Positions 22,576 to 30,291 of a DNA stretch of 33,677 nt are shown here, piece by piece. The notes below the pieces were generated by a model, which was given only the letters and a program-made list of their open reading frames with translations, had not been told where the DNA came from and searched no databases. The first letter of the stretch is position 1. Each line of letters begins with the position of its first letter. This stretch comes from Micromonospora inaquosa (GTDB lineage Bacteria > Actinomycetota > Actinomycetes > Mycobacteriales > Micromonosporaceae), in NCBI RefSeq assembly GCF_003857055.1, contig NZ_QGSZ01000312.1, positions 1 to 33,677 of the forward strand, in the 5' to 3' direction. A program made the translations under genes and the position numbers.

Positions 22576-23403
22576 ATGTCCCAAATCACCGCCGCGGACG
22601 TCAAGAAGCTCCGCGACCTCACCGGCGCCGGCATGATGGACAGCAAGAAGGCGCTGACCGAGGCCGAGGGCGACTTCGACAAGGCCGTCGAGATCCTGCG
22701 CGTCAAGGGCGCCAAGGACGTCGGCAAGCGGGCCGGCCGTACGGCCGCGAACGGCCTGGTCGCCCACTCCGGCAAGTCGCTGCTCGAGCTGAACTGCGAG
22801 ACCGACTTCGTCGCCAAGACCGACTCGTTCATCGCGCTGGCCCAGCAGCTGGTCGAGCACGGTGACCGCTCCGGCGTGAACACCGCCGAGGAGCTGCTCG
22901 CCACCGAGCTCGACGGCAAGGTCGTCGCGGACCTGATCCAGGAGCAGTCCGCCAAGATCGGCGAGAAGCTGGTGCTCAACCGGTTCGCCCGGGTCGAGGG
23001 CACCATCGCCATCTACCTGCACCGCAAGGCCCAGGACCTGCCGCCGGCCGTCGGCGTGCTGGTGTCGTACACCGGCAAGAGCGACGAGGCCGGCGACGCC
23101 GACGCCCGTGGTGTGGCGATGCAGATCGCCGCGATGCGGCCGAAGTACCTCACCCGGGACGAGGTTCCGGCTGAGGTCGTCGAGTCCGAGCGGCGCATCG
23201 CCGAGCAGACCGCCCGCGAGGAGAACAAGCCCGAGGCGGCCCTGCCGAAGATCATCGAGGGTCGGGTGAACTCCTTCTTCAAGGACTTCGTCCTGATCGA
23301 GCAGGCGTCGGTGGCCGACAACAAGAAGTCGGTGAAGCAGCTGCTGGCCGAGGCCGGCATCGAGGTCACCCGCTTCGTGCGGTTCGAGGTCGGCCAGGCC
23401 TGA
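22576..23403 (+). CDS. tsf: Translation elongation factor Ts
   Basis: This 275-aa guanine nucleotide exchange factor for EF-Tu has an N-terminal UBA-like domain (ITAADVKKLRDLTGAGMMDS, KKALTEAEGDFDKAVEILR). The core contains the TDFVAKT motif (ELNCETDFVAKTDSF) and YLHRKAQDLPPAVGVLV. The second core subdomain ends near EVTRFVRFEVGQA. Length is typical. The ATG at 22576 has a purine-rich GAAGAGAGAG site. It is expressed with rpsB, subject to the intervening hairpin, and is followed by two further hairpins. Confidence 0.98.
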   Translation: MSQITAADVKKLRDLTGAGMMDSKKALTEAEGDFDKAVEILRVKGAKDVGKRAGRTAANGLVAHSGKSLLELNCETDFVAKTDSFIALAQQLVEHGDRSGVNTAEELLATELDGKVVADLIQEQSAKIGEKLVLNRFARVEGTIAIYLHRKAQDLPPAVGVLVSYTGKSDEAGDADARGVAMQIAAMRPKYLTRDEVPAEVVESERRIAEQTAREENKPEAALPKIIEGRVNSFFKDFVLIEQASVADNKKSVKQLLAEAGIEVTRFVRFEVGQA

Positions 23404-23411
23404 GCCGCCAG

Positions 23412-23430
23412 CGGGCGCCACACGCGCCCG
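23412..23430 (+). terminator. First hairpin after tsf
   Basis: CGGGCGC (23412-23418) pairs with GCGCCCG (23424-23430) around the loop CACAC, eight bases after the tsf stop. It is the smaller of two tandem hairpins. Confidence 0.5.
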
Positions 23431-23448
23431 TGAGCAGAAGACGTCAAC

Positions 23449-23490
23449 GAGGAGGCCGCCGGTGTACGTGACAGGCACCGCGGCCTCCTC
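23449..23490 (+). terminator. Second, strong hairpin after tsf
   Basis: GAGGAGGCCG pairs with CGGCCTCCTC (10 bp), then after one bulged base CGGTG pairs with CACCG (5 bp), with an 11-nt loop. With the hairpin just upstream it forms a tandem terminator that separates the rpsB-tsf unit from pyrH. Confidence 0.75.
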
Positions 23491-23564
23491 GTCACATAGG
23501 GTCGGCAGCGGCAGGTTCGCGGTACGCGCCGCACGGGGCGTGCGCGTGGGGAAGGGCGGGGCGG

Positions 23565-24332
23565 ATGACGCAGGTTGTGAGTGACCGGACGCTGGAGCTG
23601 GACGATCCGACGGCACCGCCGCCGGGGCGCGCCCGCCGGGTGGTGCTGAAGCTCTCCGGTGAGGTCTTCGGTGGCGGCGCGATCGGCGTCGACCCGGACG
23701 TCGTCCAGGCCATCGCCCGGCAGATCGCCACCGTGGTCCGCCGCGGCGTGCAGGTCTCCGTGGTGGTCGGCGGCGGCAACTTCTTCCGCGGCGCGGAGCT
23801 GCAGAAGCGTGGGATGGACCGGGCCCGCGCCGACTACATGGGCATGCTCGGCACCGTGATGAACTGCCTCGCTCTTCAGGACTTCCTGGAGAAGGAGGGC
23901 ATCGAGACCCGGGTGCAGAGTGCCATCACGATGGCGCAGGTGGCCGAGCCGTACATCCCGCTGCGGGCCATCCGGCACCTGGAGAAGGGCCGCGTGGTCA
24001 TCTTCGGCGCCGGCGCCGGGATGCCGTACTTCTCCACCGACACGGTGGCCGCCCAGCGGGCGCTGGAGATCCGGGCCGACGTGGTGCTGATGAGCAAGAA
24101 CGGCGTGGACGGCGTCTACACCGCCGACCCGCGGATCGACCCCACCGCCAGCAAGCTCGACTCGATCACCTTCTCCGAGGTGCTGCGCCGCAACCTGCGG
24201 GTGGCCGACGCGGCGGCGTTCAGCCTCTGCATGGAGAACGGCCTGCCGATGCTGGTCTTCGGCGCGCAGGGTGACGACACCATCATCCGCGCGGTGGGTG
24301 GCGACAAGATCGGCACCCTGATCACCGCCTGA
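23565..24332 (+). CDS. pyrH: UMP kinase
   Basis: This 255-aa hexameric amino-acid-kinase-fold enzyme phosphorylates UMP to UDP. It has VVLKLSGEVFGGG at the ATP site, VSVVVGGGNFFRGAEL, and RARADYMGMLGTVMNCLALQ at the UMP site. GAGAGMPYFSTDTVAAQRAL and SKNGVDGVYTADPR follow. The N-terminus is about 20 residues longer than in E. coli. The ATG at 23565 is preceded by GAAGGGCGGGGCGG. frr follows 82 bases later on the same strand, the classical pyrH-frr pairing. Confidence 0.97.
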   Translation: MTQVVSDRTLELDDPTAPPPGRARRVVLKLSGEVFGGGAIGVDPDVVQAIARQIATVVRRGVQVSVVVGGGNFFRGAELQKRGMDRARADYMGMLGTVMNCLALQDFLEKEGIETRVQSAITMAQVAEPYIPLRAIRHLEKGRVVIFGAGAGMPYFSTDTVAAQRALEIRADVVLMSKNGVDGVYTADPRIDPTASKLDSITFSEVLRRNLRVADAAAFSLCMENGLPMLVFGAQGDDTIIRAVGGDKIGTLITA

Positions 24333-24414
24333 GTCCCGCCGATGGCGACGACAGCAGCGGTCTGACGACTTTCAGCAGAGCCCACGACGAGCACAGAAGG
24401 AGGCGAGGAGACCG

Positions 24415-24972
24415 GTGATCGACGACACCCTCCTCGAGGCCGAGGAGAAGATGGAGCGTGCGGTTGAGCACGCCAAGGAGGAGTTCGGCGCCATCCGTAC
24501 CGGTCGCGCCAACGCCGCCATGTTCTCGAAGGTCATCATCGACTACTACGGCACGCCCACGCCGCTGACGCAGATGGCGTCCATCGCGGTTCCCGAGCCG
24601 CGGATGGCCATCATCAAGCCGTACGACAACTCGCAGCTCAACGCCATGGAAAAGGCGATCCGCGACTCGGACCTCGGGGTGAACCCGAACAACGAGGGCA
24701 CCCAGCTGCGCATCCTGCTCCCGCAGATGACCGAGGAACGCCGCCGCGAGATGATCAAGGTGGCTCGGCACAAGGGCGAGGAGGCCAAGGTGGCGATCCG
24801 CAACGTCCGCCGCCGTGCCAAGGAGGAGCTGGACCGGATCGTCAAGGACGGCGAGGCCGGCGAGGACGAGGGCCGTCGCGCCGAGAAGGAACTCGACGAC
24901 CTGACCCAGCGCTACGTGGCCAGCATCGACGACCTGGTGAAGCACAAGGAAACCGAGCTGCTCGAGGTGTGA
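24415..24972 (+). CDS. frr: Ribosome recycling factor
   Basis: This 185-aa protein splits post-termination ribosomes together with EF-G. The sequence shows the RRF signatures FGAIRTGRANAAMFSKVIIDYYG, PTPLTQMASIAVPEPRM, NDSDLGVNP-type (IRDSDLGVNPNNEGTQLRIL) and PQMTEERRREMIKVA. The three-helix bundle with many charged residues ends VKHKETELLEV. The GTG start has AAGGAGGCGAGGAG upstream. A near-perfect terminator follows nine bases after the stop and closes the unit. Confidence 0.97.
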   Translation: MIDDTLLEAEEKMERAVEHAKEEFGAIRTGRANAAMFSKVIIDYYGTPTPLTQMASIAVPEPRMAIIKPYDNSQLNAMEKAIRDSDLGVNPNNEGTQLRILLPQMTEERRREMIKVARHKGEEAKVAIRNVRRRAKEELDRIVKDGEAGEDEGRRAEKELDDLTQRYVASIDDLVKHKETELLEV

Positions 24973-24981
24973 GCCATGCTT

Positions 24982-25015
24982 CGAGGCCCGTTCCCGACGC
25001 CGGGAACGGGCCTCG
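24982..25015. terminator. Perfect 15-bp hairpin terminator after frr
   Basis: CGAGGCCCGTTCCCG (24982-24996) and CGGGAACGGGCCTCG (25001-25015) pair without mismatch around ACGC. It lies between frr and the convergent secreted-protein gene (stop at 25033), so it probably serves both strands. Confidence 0.85.
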
Positions 25016-25032
25016 TACTGTAGGTCAGCGGG

Positions 25033-25476
25033 TCAGCAGGGGATCCAGACGGTCCTGGTGCTCTCGGCGAACTGCTCGCCGGTGTCCCAGTCACGCAGTG
25101 CGAAGCGGGCGGTGGCCCGGCCGGGGTGCAGCGCCGGAGCGATCCGGGCGAACGCCATGGTGAGTTCGACAGTGCCGCCGTCGCAGACGATCTCGCCGGC
25201 GCCGCGTCCCCCGGTGGCCCAGAGGGTCGGCAGGTCGTCCTGCACCAGCGAGGCGGACATGAGGACGATGCCGGCCGGGCAGTTCCGGGCGGTGGCGGCG
25301 ACCGACGTTGCCGGGTACGTCACGCCCGGCTCACCGGCGGGCGGCTCGAACGGGAACAGCTCGCTGGCGTGGCGGTCGATGGTGATGCTGGTCCGTGCCG
25401 TGGTGGCGGCGGCCGGTGACGCTGCTGCCAGGACCATGGTGGTCACCGTCAGCGCCGCGAGACCGAACTTGTACAT
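25033..25476 (-). CDS. Small secreted protein, function unknown
   Basis: This 147-aa protein has a clear Sec signal peptide (MYKFGLAALTVTTMVLAAAS, probable cleavage after PAAA near residue 25). The mature part of about 120 residues is beta-rich with three cysteines (ARNCPAG, EIVCDGG and the terminal WIPC), so one disulfide is possible. No family is recognised. The ATG at 25476 has GGAAGGA about eight bases upstream. It is convergent with frr and divergent from cdsA, and stands alone. It is not part of the conserved cluster, so it is probably a lineage-specific insertion. Confidence 0.8.
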   Translation of the reverse strand: MYKFGLAALTVTTMVLAAASPAAATTARTSITIDRHASELFPFEPPAGEPGVTYPATSVAATARNCPAGIVLMSASLVQDDLPTLWATGGRGAGEIVCDGGTVELTMAFARIAPALHPGRATARFALRDWDTGEQFAESTRTVWIPC

Positions 25477-25807
25477 GTGAGTGTCCTTCCCCCGTTCGGA
25501 CGCGCTGGCCGGTGCCGGCGCGTCCGACCAGCGGACCACGCCGGGAGTGTCGGCTCAGTACTCGATCGAGCACGTGACGAGTCGGATCGACGGCTGCGGA
25601 TCGCCGGCGCTCTGTCGTACCGAATGGGTGTGCGTCGCTGGCCGGTGGCCTGGCGGCGAGGGGTGAGGTCCGTCGGCGTGCCTCGTCCGCCGTGCCGGTC
25701 CGGTGTGTGCAGTAGGCTCGGCAGGATTCCCGGCCACCGGGTGGTGAACACCGGGGATCGACCGACCGTCGGGGCGGTCAATCGGAGGAACATCGCACGT
25801 GTAGGGG
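25477..25807. other. 331-bp gene-free region upstream of cdsA
   Basis: No convincing gene is seen. The stretch holds the secreted-protein ribosome-binding site at its left end, then a TAGGCT -10 candidate (25713-25718). Near 25784 it has GGAGG followed ten bases later by GTG-TAG (25799-25804), a start codon directly followed by a stop. Confidence 0.5.
25713..25718 (+). promoter_or_regulatory. Possible -10 element for cdsA
   Basis: TAGGCT in GTGTGCAGTAGGCTCGG is a good TAnnnT match and would give a leader of about 140 nt before cdsA. The -35 region (about 25690) is not TTGAC-like. Confidence 0.45.
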
Positions 25808-25861
25808 ATGCTTGTGGTCTTGCGTCATGTGGTGGATCTCGTGCCGCGTCGCGGTGCGTGA
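25808..25861 (+). CDS. Candidate 17-aa upstream ORF coupled to cdsA
   Basis: ATG at 25808 opens an 18-codon frame encoding MLVVLRHVVDLVPRRGA. Its TGA (25859-25861) overlaps the cdsA ATG by one base (TGATG). cdsA itself has no recognisable ribosome-binding site, so coupling from this short frame would explain its translation. The ribosome-binding site of the short frame is poor (AGGGG directly adjacent, or GGAGG 19 bases away), and its third-position GC is low. It may be chance. Confidence 0.3.
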   Translation: MLVVLRHVVDLVPRRGA

Positions 25862-27279
25862 TGTCCCACCCCGACCCCTACGGCAGCGAGCCCCGCGGCT
25901 GGGACCGACCGGAGCGCCAGGTGGCGCTGCCCTGGCCGGACCAGGAGTTGGAGGCCGGTCAGTGGAGCCGCCGTCCGGCCGCCGGCCCTGAGCTGTACGC
26001 CGACCCGCACGCCCGGCCGTACGCCGACCCGCACCCGGCGGACCCGTACGACGAGCGTGGCCGCCCGGTCCGCCCGGACGACCGCTTCGACGACCGCGAC
26101 CGGCACGGCCGCTTCGACGACCGCGACCGGCACGGCCGCTTCGACGACCGCGACCGGCACGTGGACGACCGCAACCAGCCCGACCGGTACGACGACCGGG
26201 TTCGTGGCGACCGGTACCCGGACCGACCTGCCGCCGCTGGCGACGGGCCGCCCCGTTACGACGGCCCGGACCGTGGGCGTTTCGACGCGCCGAGCCACCT
26301 CGACGGCCCTCCCGCCCGTTTCGACGACCCGGGTTACCCGACCGAGCAGCTCGAGCCCGTCCGGGCCGAGGTGGTGCCGGACGAGGCTCCGGCGACCGGT
26401 CGACGACCGAAGGGGCGACGGCGGGCCAGCCTCGACCGGCCGGCCACCCAGCAGGCGGGCGCCGGACGGGCCGGGCGCAACCTTCCCGCGGCGATCGGGG
26501 TCGGGCTCGGCCTCGGTGCGCTGATCGTGGTGCCGCTGCTGGTCTACCCGTTGGCGTTCCTGCCGGTGATCGCCGCCGCGGTCGCCATCGGCAGTTGGGA
26601 GATGGCCCGGGCGGTCCGACGCAGCGGCGCGCACCCGCCGCTGGTGCCGCTGATCGCCGGCGGTGTGCTGACCGTGGGGCTGGCCTGGTTCGCTGGGCCG
26701 GACGCGCTCAGCCTGGGGCTGCTGGTCACGGTGCTGGGCACCATGATCTGGCGGTTGGGTGACGGGCCGGCCGGGTTCCAGCGGGATCTCACCGCGGCCA
26801 CCCTGATCGCTGTCTACGTGCCGTTCCTCGCCGGATTCGCGGCGTTGCTGGCGGCTGCCCCCGAGGATGGGTACCTGCGCATCCTGGCCACCCTGATCGG
26901 GGTGGTCCTCTCCGACACCGGTGGGTACGCGGCCGGGGTCTCCTTCGGCAAGCACCCGATGGCACCGTCGATCAGCCCGAAGAAGTCCTGGGAGGGCTTC
27001 GCCGGCTCGGTCACCGCGGCGGCCCTGGGCAGCGCGTTGCTGCTGTGGCTGATGTTCGAGGTGGCCCCCTGGTGGGGTGCGCTGTTCGGGGTGGCCGTCT
27101 CCTGCGCGGCGGTCCTCGGCGACCTGGCCGAGTCGATGATCAAGCGGGATCTCGGCGTGAAGGACATGAGCAACCTGCTGCCCGGCCACGGTGGTCTGAT
27201 GGACCGACTGGACTCGATCCTGTTCGCGGTGCCGACGGCCTACCTGCTGTTGGCGGTCCTCGTGCCGGTGGTGAGCTGA
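25861..27279 (+). CDS. cdsA: Phosphatidate cytidylyltransferase with long disordered N-terminal tail
   Basis: This 472-aa protein converts phosphatidic acid and CTP to CDP-diacylglycerol for phospholipid synthesis. The C-terminal ~270 residues are polytopic (about eight membrane helices) and carry the CDS signature: SMIKRDLGVKDMSN followed by LLPGHGGLMDRLDS (about 425-452). FGKHPMAPSISPKKSWEGF is also present. The first ~195 residues are a hydrophilic Asp/Arg/Pro-rich extension with three tandem RFDDRDRHG units. The ATG at 25861 is chosen; GTG 25858 is adjacent, and the frame is open further upstream without similarity. The conserved pyrH-frr-cdsA-rlmN order supports the call. Confidence 0.94.
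   Translation: MSHPDPYGSEPRGWDRPERQVALPWPDQELEAGQWSRRPAAGPELYADPHARPYADPHPADPYDERGRPVRPDDRFDDRDRHGRFDDRDRHGRFDDRDRHVDDRNQPDRYDDRVRGDRYPDRPAAAGDGPPRYDGPDRGRFDAPSHLDGPPARFDDPGYPTEQLEPVRAEVVPDEAPATGRRPKGRRRASLDRPATQQAGAGRAGRNLPAAIGVGLGLGALIVVPLLVYPLAFLPVIAAAVAIGSWEMARAVRRSGAHPPLVPLIAGGVLTVGLAWFAGPDALSLGLLVTVLGTMIWRLGDGPAGFQRDLTAATLIAVYVPFLAGFAALLAAAPEDGYLRILATLIGVVLSDTGGYAAGVSFGKHPMAPSISPKKSWEGFAGSVTAAALGSALLLWLMFEVAPWWGALFGVAVSCAAVLGDLAESMIKRDLGVKDMSNLLPGHGGLMDRLDSILFAVPTAYLLLAVLVPVVS
26083..26160 (+). repeat. 27-bp tandem repeat inside cdsA
   Basis: Almost three identical copies of a 27-bp unit (26083-26109, 26110-26136, 26137-26160) encode RFDDRDRHG in the disordered tail of CdsA. The near-perfect nucleotide identity indicates recent expansion, and copy number may vary between strains. 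Confidence 0.85.
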
Positions 27280-27383
27280 GGCATGAATCACGGCTACCCG
27301 GTCATCCGGCTCCGACGGTCGCGCCTCGTGCGGCACCTCCGGACCGGCACCCGCCGCCGGTGGCGTGACACACTGGAGCAGCC

Positions 27384-28541
27384 ATGACGAGTCTGCCCTT
27401 GATCCCCGCCATCTCGGTCGCCCCCGCCGCGCGCCGGGCCTCCATGCCCCCTCAGCACCTCGCTGACCTGGACCTGGCCGGCCGCCAGGCGTTGGTTTCC
27501 GGATTGGGGGAGCCGGCCTTCCGCGCCAAGCAGATCTCCAACCACTACTTCGGGCGGTTGGTCCGCGACCCGCAGGAGATGACCGACCTGCCCGCGGCGA
27601 CCCGCGAACGGCTGGCCGACCAGTTGCTGCCGACGCTGCTCACCCCGGTACGCGAGTTGGCCTGCGACGACGGCGCGACCCGCAAGGCGCTCTGGCGGCT
27701 GCACGACGGTGCGCTGGTGGAGAGCGTGCTGATGGGCTACCCGGACCGGGTGACCGTCTGCATCTCCAGCCAGGCGGGGTGCGGCATGGCCTGTCCGTTC
27801 TGCGCGACCGGCCAGGGCGGGTTGACCCGTAACCTGTCGACGGCGGAGATCGTCGACCAGGCGGTGTACATGGCCGGGGTGGCCGCCTCCGGTGTGGTCG
27901 CGGGTTCCCCGCCGAGGCTGTCGCGTGTCGTCTTCATGGGCATGGGCGAGCCGCTGGCCAACTACAACCGGGTGATCGGGGCGATCCGTCGCCTGGTCAG
28001 CCCGGCTCCGGAGGGGCTCGGTCTGTCCCAGCGGCACATCACCGTTTCCACGGTTGGCCTGGTTCCGGCCATCCGCCGACTGGCCAGCGAAGACCTCTCA
28101 GTGACCCTTGCGCTGTCGTTGCACGCGCCTGATGATGATCTGCGCGACGAACTCGTGCCGGTAAACCAGCGCTGGAAGGTAGCCGAGGTGCTGGACGCAG
28201 CGTGGGACTACGCCGCCCGGACGGGCCGCCGCGTGTCGATCGAGTACGCGATGATCAAGGACGTGAACGACCAGCCGTGGCGAGCCGACCTGCTCGGGCG
28301 GCTGCTGGCCGGCAAGTTGGCCCACGTGAACCTCATTCCGCTCAATCCGACGCCGGGCAGCCGCTGGGACGCGAGCCCGAAGCCGGTCGAGCGGGAGTTC
28401 GTCCGGCGGTTGCGCGAGGCCGGGGTGTCCACCACAGTTCGGGACACCCGGGGTCGCGAGATCGACGGCGCGTGTGGCCAGCTCGCCGCCGCCGAGGACA
28501 ACGACACCTTCACCGACCGCGCCGGAGAGGCACCGGCGTGA
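27384..28541 (+). CDS. rlmN: Dual-specificity 23S rRNA/tRNA adenine C2-methyltransferase RlmN
   Basis: This 385-aa radical SAM enzyme forms m2A2503 in 23S rRNA and m2A37 in some tRNAs. The cluster-binding motif is C133-x3-C137-x2-C140 in AGCGMACPFCATGQ. The methyl-carrying cysteine is C364 in EIDGACGQLA. VVFMGMGEPLANYN, SLHAPDD and EYAMIKDVND follow the family pattern. The N-terminus starts MTSLPLIPAISVAP and is slightly longer than usual. It follows cdsA by 104 bp; a GGAG site lies just before the ATG. Confidence 0.97.
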   Translation: MTSLPLIPAISVAPAARRASMPPQHLADLDLAGRQALVSGLGEPAFRAKQISNHYFGRLVRDPQEMTDLPAATRERLADQLLPTLLTPVRELACDDGATRKALWRLHDGALVESVLMGYPDRVTVCISSQAGCGMACPFCATGQGGLTRNLSTAEIVDQAVYMAGVAASGVVAGSPPRLSRVVFMGMGEPLANYNRVIGAIRRLVSPAPEGLGLSQRHITVSTVGLVPAIRRLASEDLSVTLALSLHAPDDDLRDELVPVNQRWKVAEVLDAAWDYAARTGRRVSIEYAMIKDVNDQPWRADLLGRLLAGKLAHVNLIPLNPTPGSRWDASPKPVEREFVRRLREAGVSTTVRDTRGREIDGACGQLAAAEDNDTFTDRAGEAPA

Positions 28542-28572
28542 CCGGGCGTGGCGAACGAGACCAGGAGACATA

Positions 28573-29787
28573 GTGGCGAGTCAGGGTCAGCGTTTCCGGC
28601 GCAAGGCGCTCCGCCGGGGATACAAGGTCGACGAGGTGGATGCCTTCCTCGACCGGGTCGAGGCGACGCTCGACGGCCGACAGGTCGGCGCCCCGGTGGC
28701 CTCCCAGGAGGTTCACGACGTCGTCTTCCGGGTCCGTTTCAACGGCTACGACGAGTGGCAGGTCGACCTGCACCTGGATCGGGTCGAGCGGCAGCTGGCC
28801 GAGCTGGAGGAGCGCAACAGCGCCGGGCGCGGTGGCGACCCCCGGATGGGTGACCGGATGGGCCCACAGGACCGGATGGGGCCGCCGATGCCGATGCGTG
28901 ATGACCGGGGCATGGTTCCGCAGCCGATGCCGCCCCGGCCGATGCCCGCGCAGGCCGGCCCGCCCTACGGTCGCTACGACGAGCCGACCGGTGCCTTCGC
29001 CGGTGGGTACGACGCCCCTCGCGGCGGTGGTTACGACGCGCCACGTGGCCCGGCCGGTCCTCCGATGGGTCCGGGTGGCCCGATGGGCCCCGGTCCGATG
29101 GGTGGCCACGGCATGCCGCAGCGCGGTCTGCCCGCCGGCCCCAGTGGGTACGGCCCGGACGACCAGCGCTCACCCGGTGGGTACGGCCCGGACGACCAGC
29201 GCTCACCCGGTGGGTACGGCCCGGATGATCAGCGTGGCGGTTACGGCCCCGACGACCAGCGGGCGCCCGGCGGGTATCCGCCGCCGCCGGAGGAGCCGCG
29301 CTTTGACGGCTTCGAGGCCGGGCGGCACGGTCGCGCCGACATGACCGCCGAGATCCGGATGCCGGAGCGGGACCTGCGCGACATGCGCCGTGGTCCGGCC
29401 GGTCCGCCTCCGCTGCCGCAGCAGGGCATGGGTGGTCCGCCGATGGCGGGCCCGCCGATGGCCGGCCCGCCCGCGGTGGCCGGTCCGCCGATGGGTGGTC
29501 CGCCCATGGGTGGCCCCCCGATGGCCGGTCCGCCCGGCAGCGACCTGTACCGGGTCGACCAGATCCGCCGTAGCTTCCAGGTGCGTCGGTTCGGCAGCGG
29601 GTACGACCCCGACCAGGTGGACCGGTTCTTCGACACGCTGCTCGGTGGCATGCAGCGCCGCAACCCGATGCCGGTCGACCCGAAGGACCTGGACACGCTC
29701 CGGTTCGGCCTGGTGCCGGGTGGCTACTTCGAGGCCGAGGTCGACGCCGCGCTCAAGGACGTGCAGGACATTCTCTTCGGGCGCTGA
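28573..29787 (+). CDS. DivIVA-domain protein with Gly/Pro/Met-rich repeat centre
   Basis: This 404-aa protein starts at GTG 28573, with AGGAG seven bases upstream. The N-terminus has FRRKALRRGYKVDEVDAFLDRVEATL, a DivIVA-like membrane-binding/coiled-coil start, and a heptad-like LDRVERQLAELEERN. The C-terminus repeats the theme with FQVRRFGSGYDPDQVDRFFDTLLGGM. The middle (about 95-330) is disordered: tandem YGPDDQRSPGG units and many GGPPMAGPP units. DivIVA-domain proteins mark cell poles and septa; this one is not Wag31 itself, whose coiled coil is far longer. Bivalent ends joined by a flexible linker suggest an adaptor. It follows rlmN by 31 bases and is probably cotranscribed. Confidence 0.82.
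   Translation: MASQGQRFRRKALRRGYKVDEVDAFLDRVEATLDGRQVGAPVASQEVHDVVFRVRFNGYDEWQVDLHLDRVERQLAELEERNSAGRGGDPRMGDRMGPQDRMGPPMPMRDDRGMVPQPMPPRPMPAQAGPPYGRYDEPTGAFAGGYDAPRGGGYDAPRGPAGPPMGPGGPMGPGPMGGHGMPQRGLPAGPSGYGPDDQRSPGGYGPDDQRSPGGYGPDDQRGGYGPDDQRAPGGYPPPPEEPRFDGFEAGRHGRADMTAEIRMPERDLRDMRRGPAGPPPLPQQGMGGPPMAGPPMAGPPAVAGPPMGGPPMGGPPMAGPPGSDLYRVDQIRRSFQVRRFGSGYDPDQVDRFFDTLLGGMQRRNPMPVDPKDLDTLRFGLVPGGYFEAEVDAALKDVQDILFGR
29146..29241 (+). repeat. 33-bp tandem repeat in the DivIVA-like gene
   Basis: Copies at 29146-29178 and 29179-29211 are identical; a third (29212-29241) is shorter and partly diverged, and a further degenerate unit follows. They encode GYGPDDQRSPG. Identity at synonymous sites points to recent duplication. 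Confidence 0.85.
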
Positions 29788-29804
29788 TCCCGACGCGTAC
29801 GGAC

Positions 29805-29837
29805 GAGGGCCCGTCCCCCGGGTGGGGGCGGGCCCTC
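29805..29837. terminator. Bidirectional hairpin after the DivIVA-like gene
   Basis: GAGGGCCCG-T-CCCCC (29805-29819) pairs with GGGGG-CGGGCCCTC (29824-29837) around GGGT, with one extra T. It lies between convergent genes and can terminate both. Confidence 0.75.
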
Positions 29838-29872
29838 GGCGTTCTCGGCCGGTCGTCCGGCGGTGGGTCGGG

Positions 29873-30094
29873 TCAGGAGCGCAGCCCGTTGCGCCGCAGC
29901 ACGATGTCGCCGATCACGATGATCAGCAGCAGCGCGGCCAGGCCGATCAGCCAGATGTCCTCGACCTTGCCCTCGTGGTTGCCGCAGATCATCGCCAGCA
30001 GCGCCAGTGCGGACAGCACGGCGCCGATCTGCCCGGCCTTGCGGTGCCCGGGCTTGTGCTGGTCTGGCGACGTTACCGGCTCGCTTCCTGCCAC
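29873..30094 (-). CDS. Small two-helix membrane protein, function unknown
   Basis: This 73-aa protein has a polar N-terminus (VAGSEPVTSPDQHKPGHRKAG), then two predicted transmembrane helices (QIGAVLSALALLAMICG and IWLIGLAALLLIIVIGDIVL) separated by the short acidic loop NHEGKVED. It ends RRNGLRS. The GTG at 30094 is chosen because GGAAGGA lies eight bases upstream; the frame continues upstream but without a second signal. Small actinobacterial membrane proteins of this shape (DUF2631-like) often sit near this cluster; the family assignment is uncertain. Confidence 0.75.
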   Translation of the reverse strand: MAGSEPVTSPDQHKPGHRKAGQIGAVLSALALLAMICGNHEGKVEDIWLIGLAALLLIIVIGDIVLRRNGLRS

Positions 30095-30245
30095 TGTCGG
30101 TCCTTCCCTCGCGATCGGATCTTTGGTTAGTCTGGCACGCCTCGTGCGCGGCGCGGTGGGGTGGGGGTTTCCTGGCCATCGGCCCTGCCCACCTGGGCTG
30201 AATGGCACTACCGGCGTCGCGGGGCGGTGGTCAGACTCGCTCCGG

Positions 30246-30251
30246 TAGCGT
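30246..30251 (+). promoter_or_regulatory. Possible -10 element for the MBL-Rieske gene
   Basis: TAGCGT in CTCCGGTAGCGTTTGG matches TAnnnT and lies 40 bases before GTG 30292, giving a short leader with a GAGGGGGA ribosome-binding site. No clear -35 is seen. Confidence 0.4.
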
Positions 30252-30291
30252 TTGGCGTACACCTGATTGTCTGTTTGAGGGGGACTGTGCG

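Noticed and set aside
26083..26160. A CRISPR-like array, suggested by the short regular repeats.
   Set aside because: Repeats are directly tandem without spacers and lie in frame inside cdsA.
25825..27336. A 503-aa minus-strand frame opposite cdsA.
   Set aside because: Antisense of the cdsA repeats and membrane helices; composition is a mirror of the real gene.
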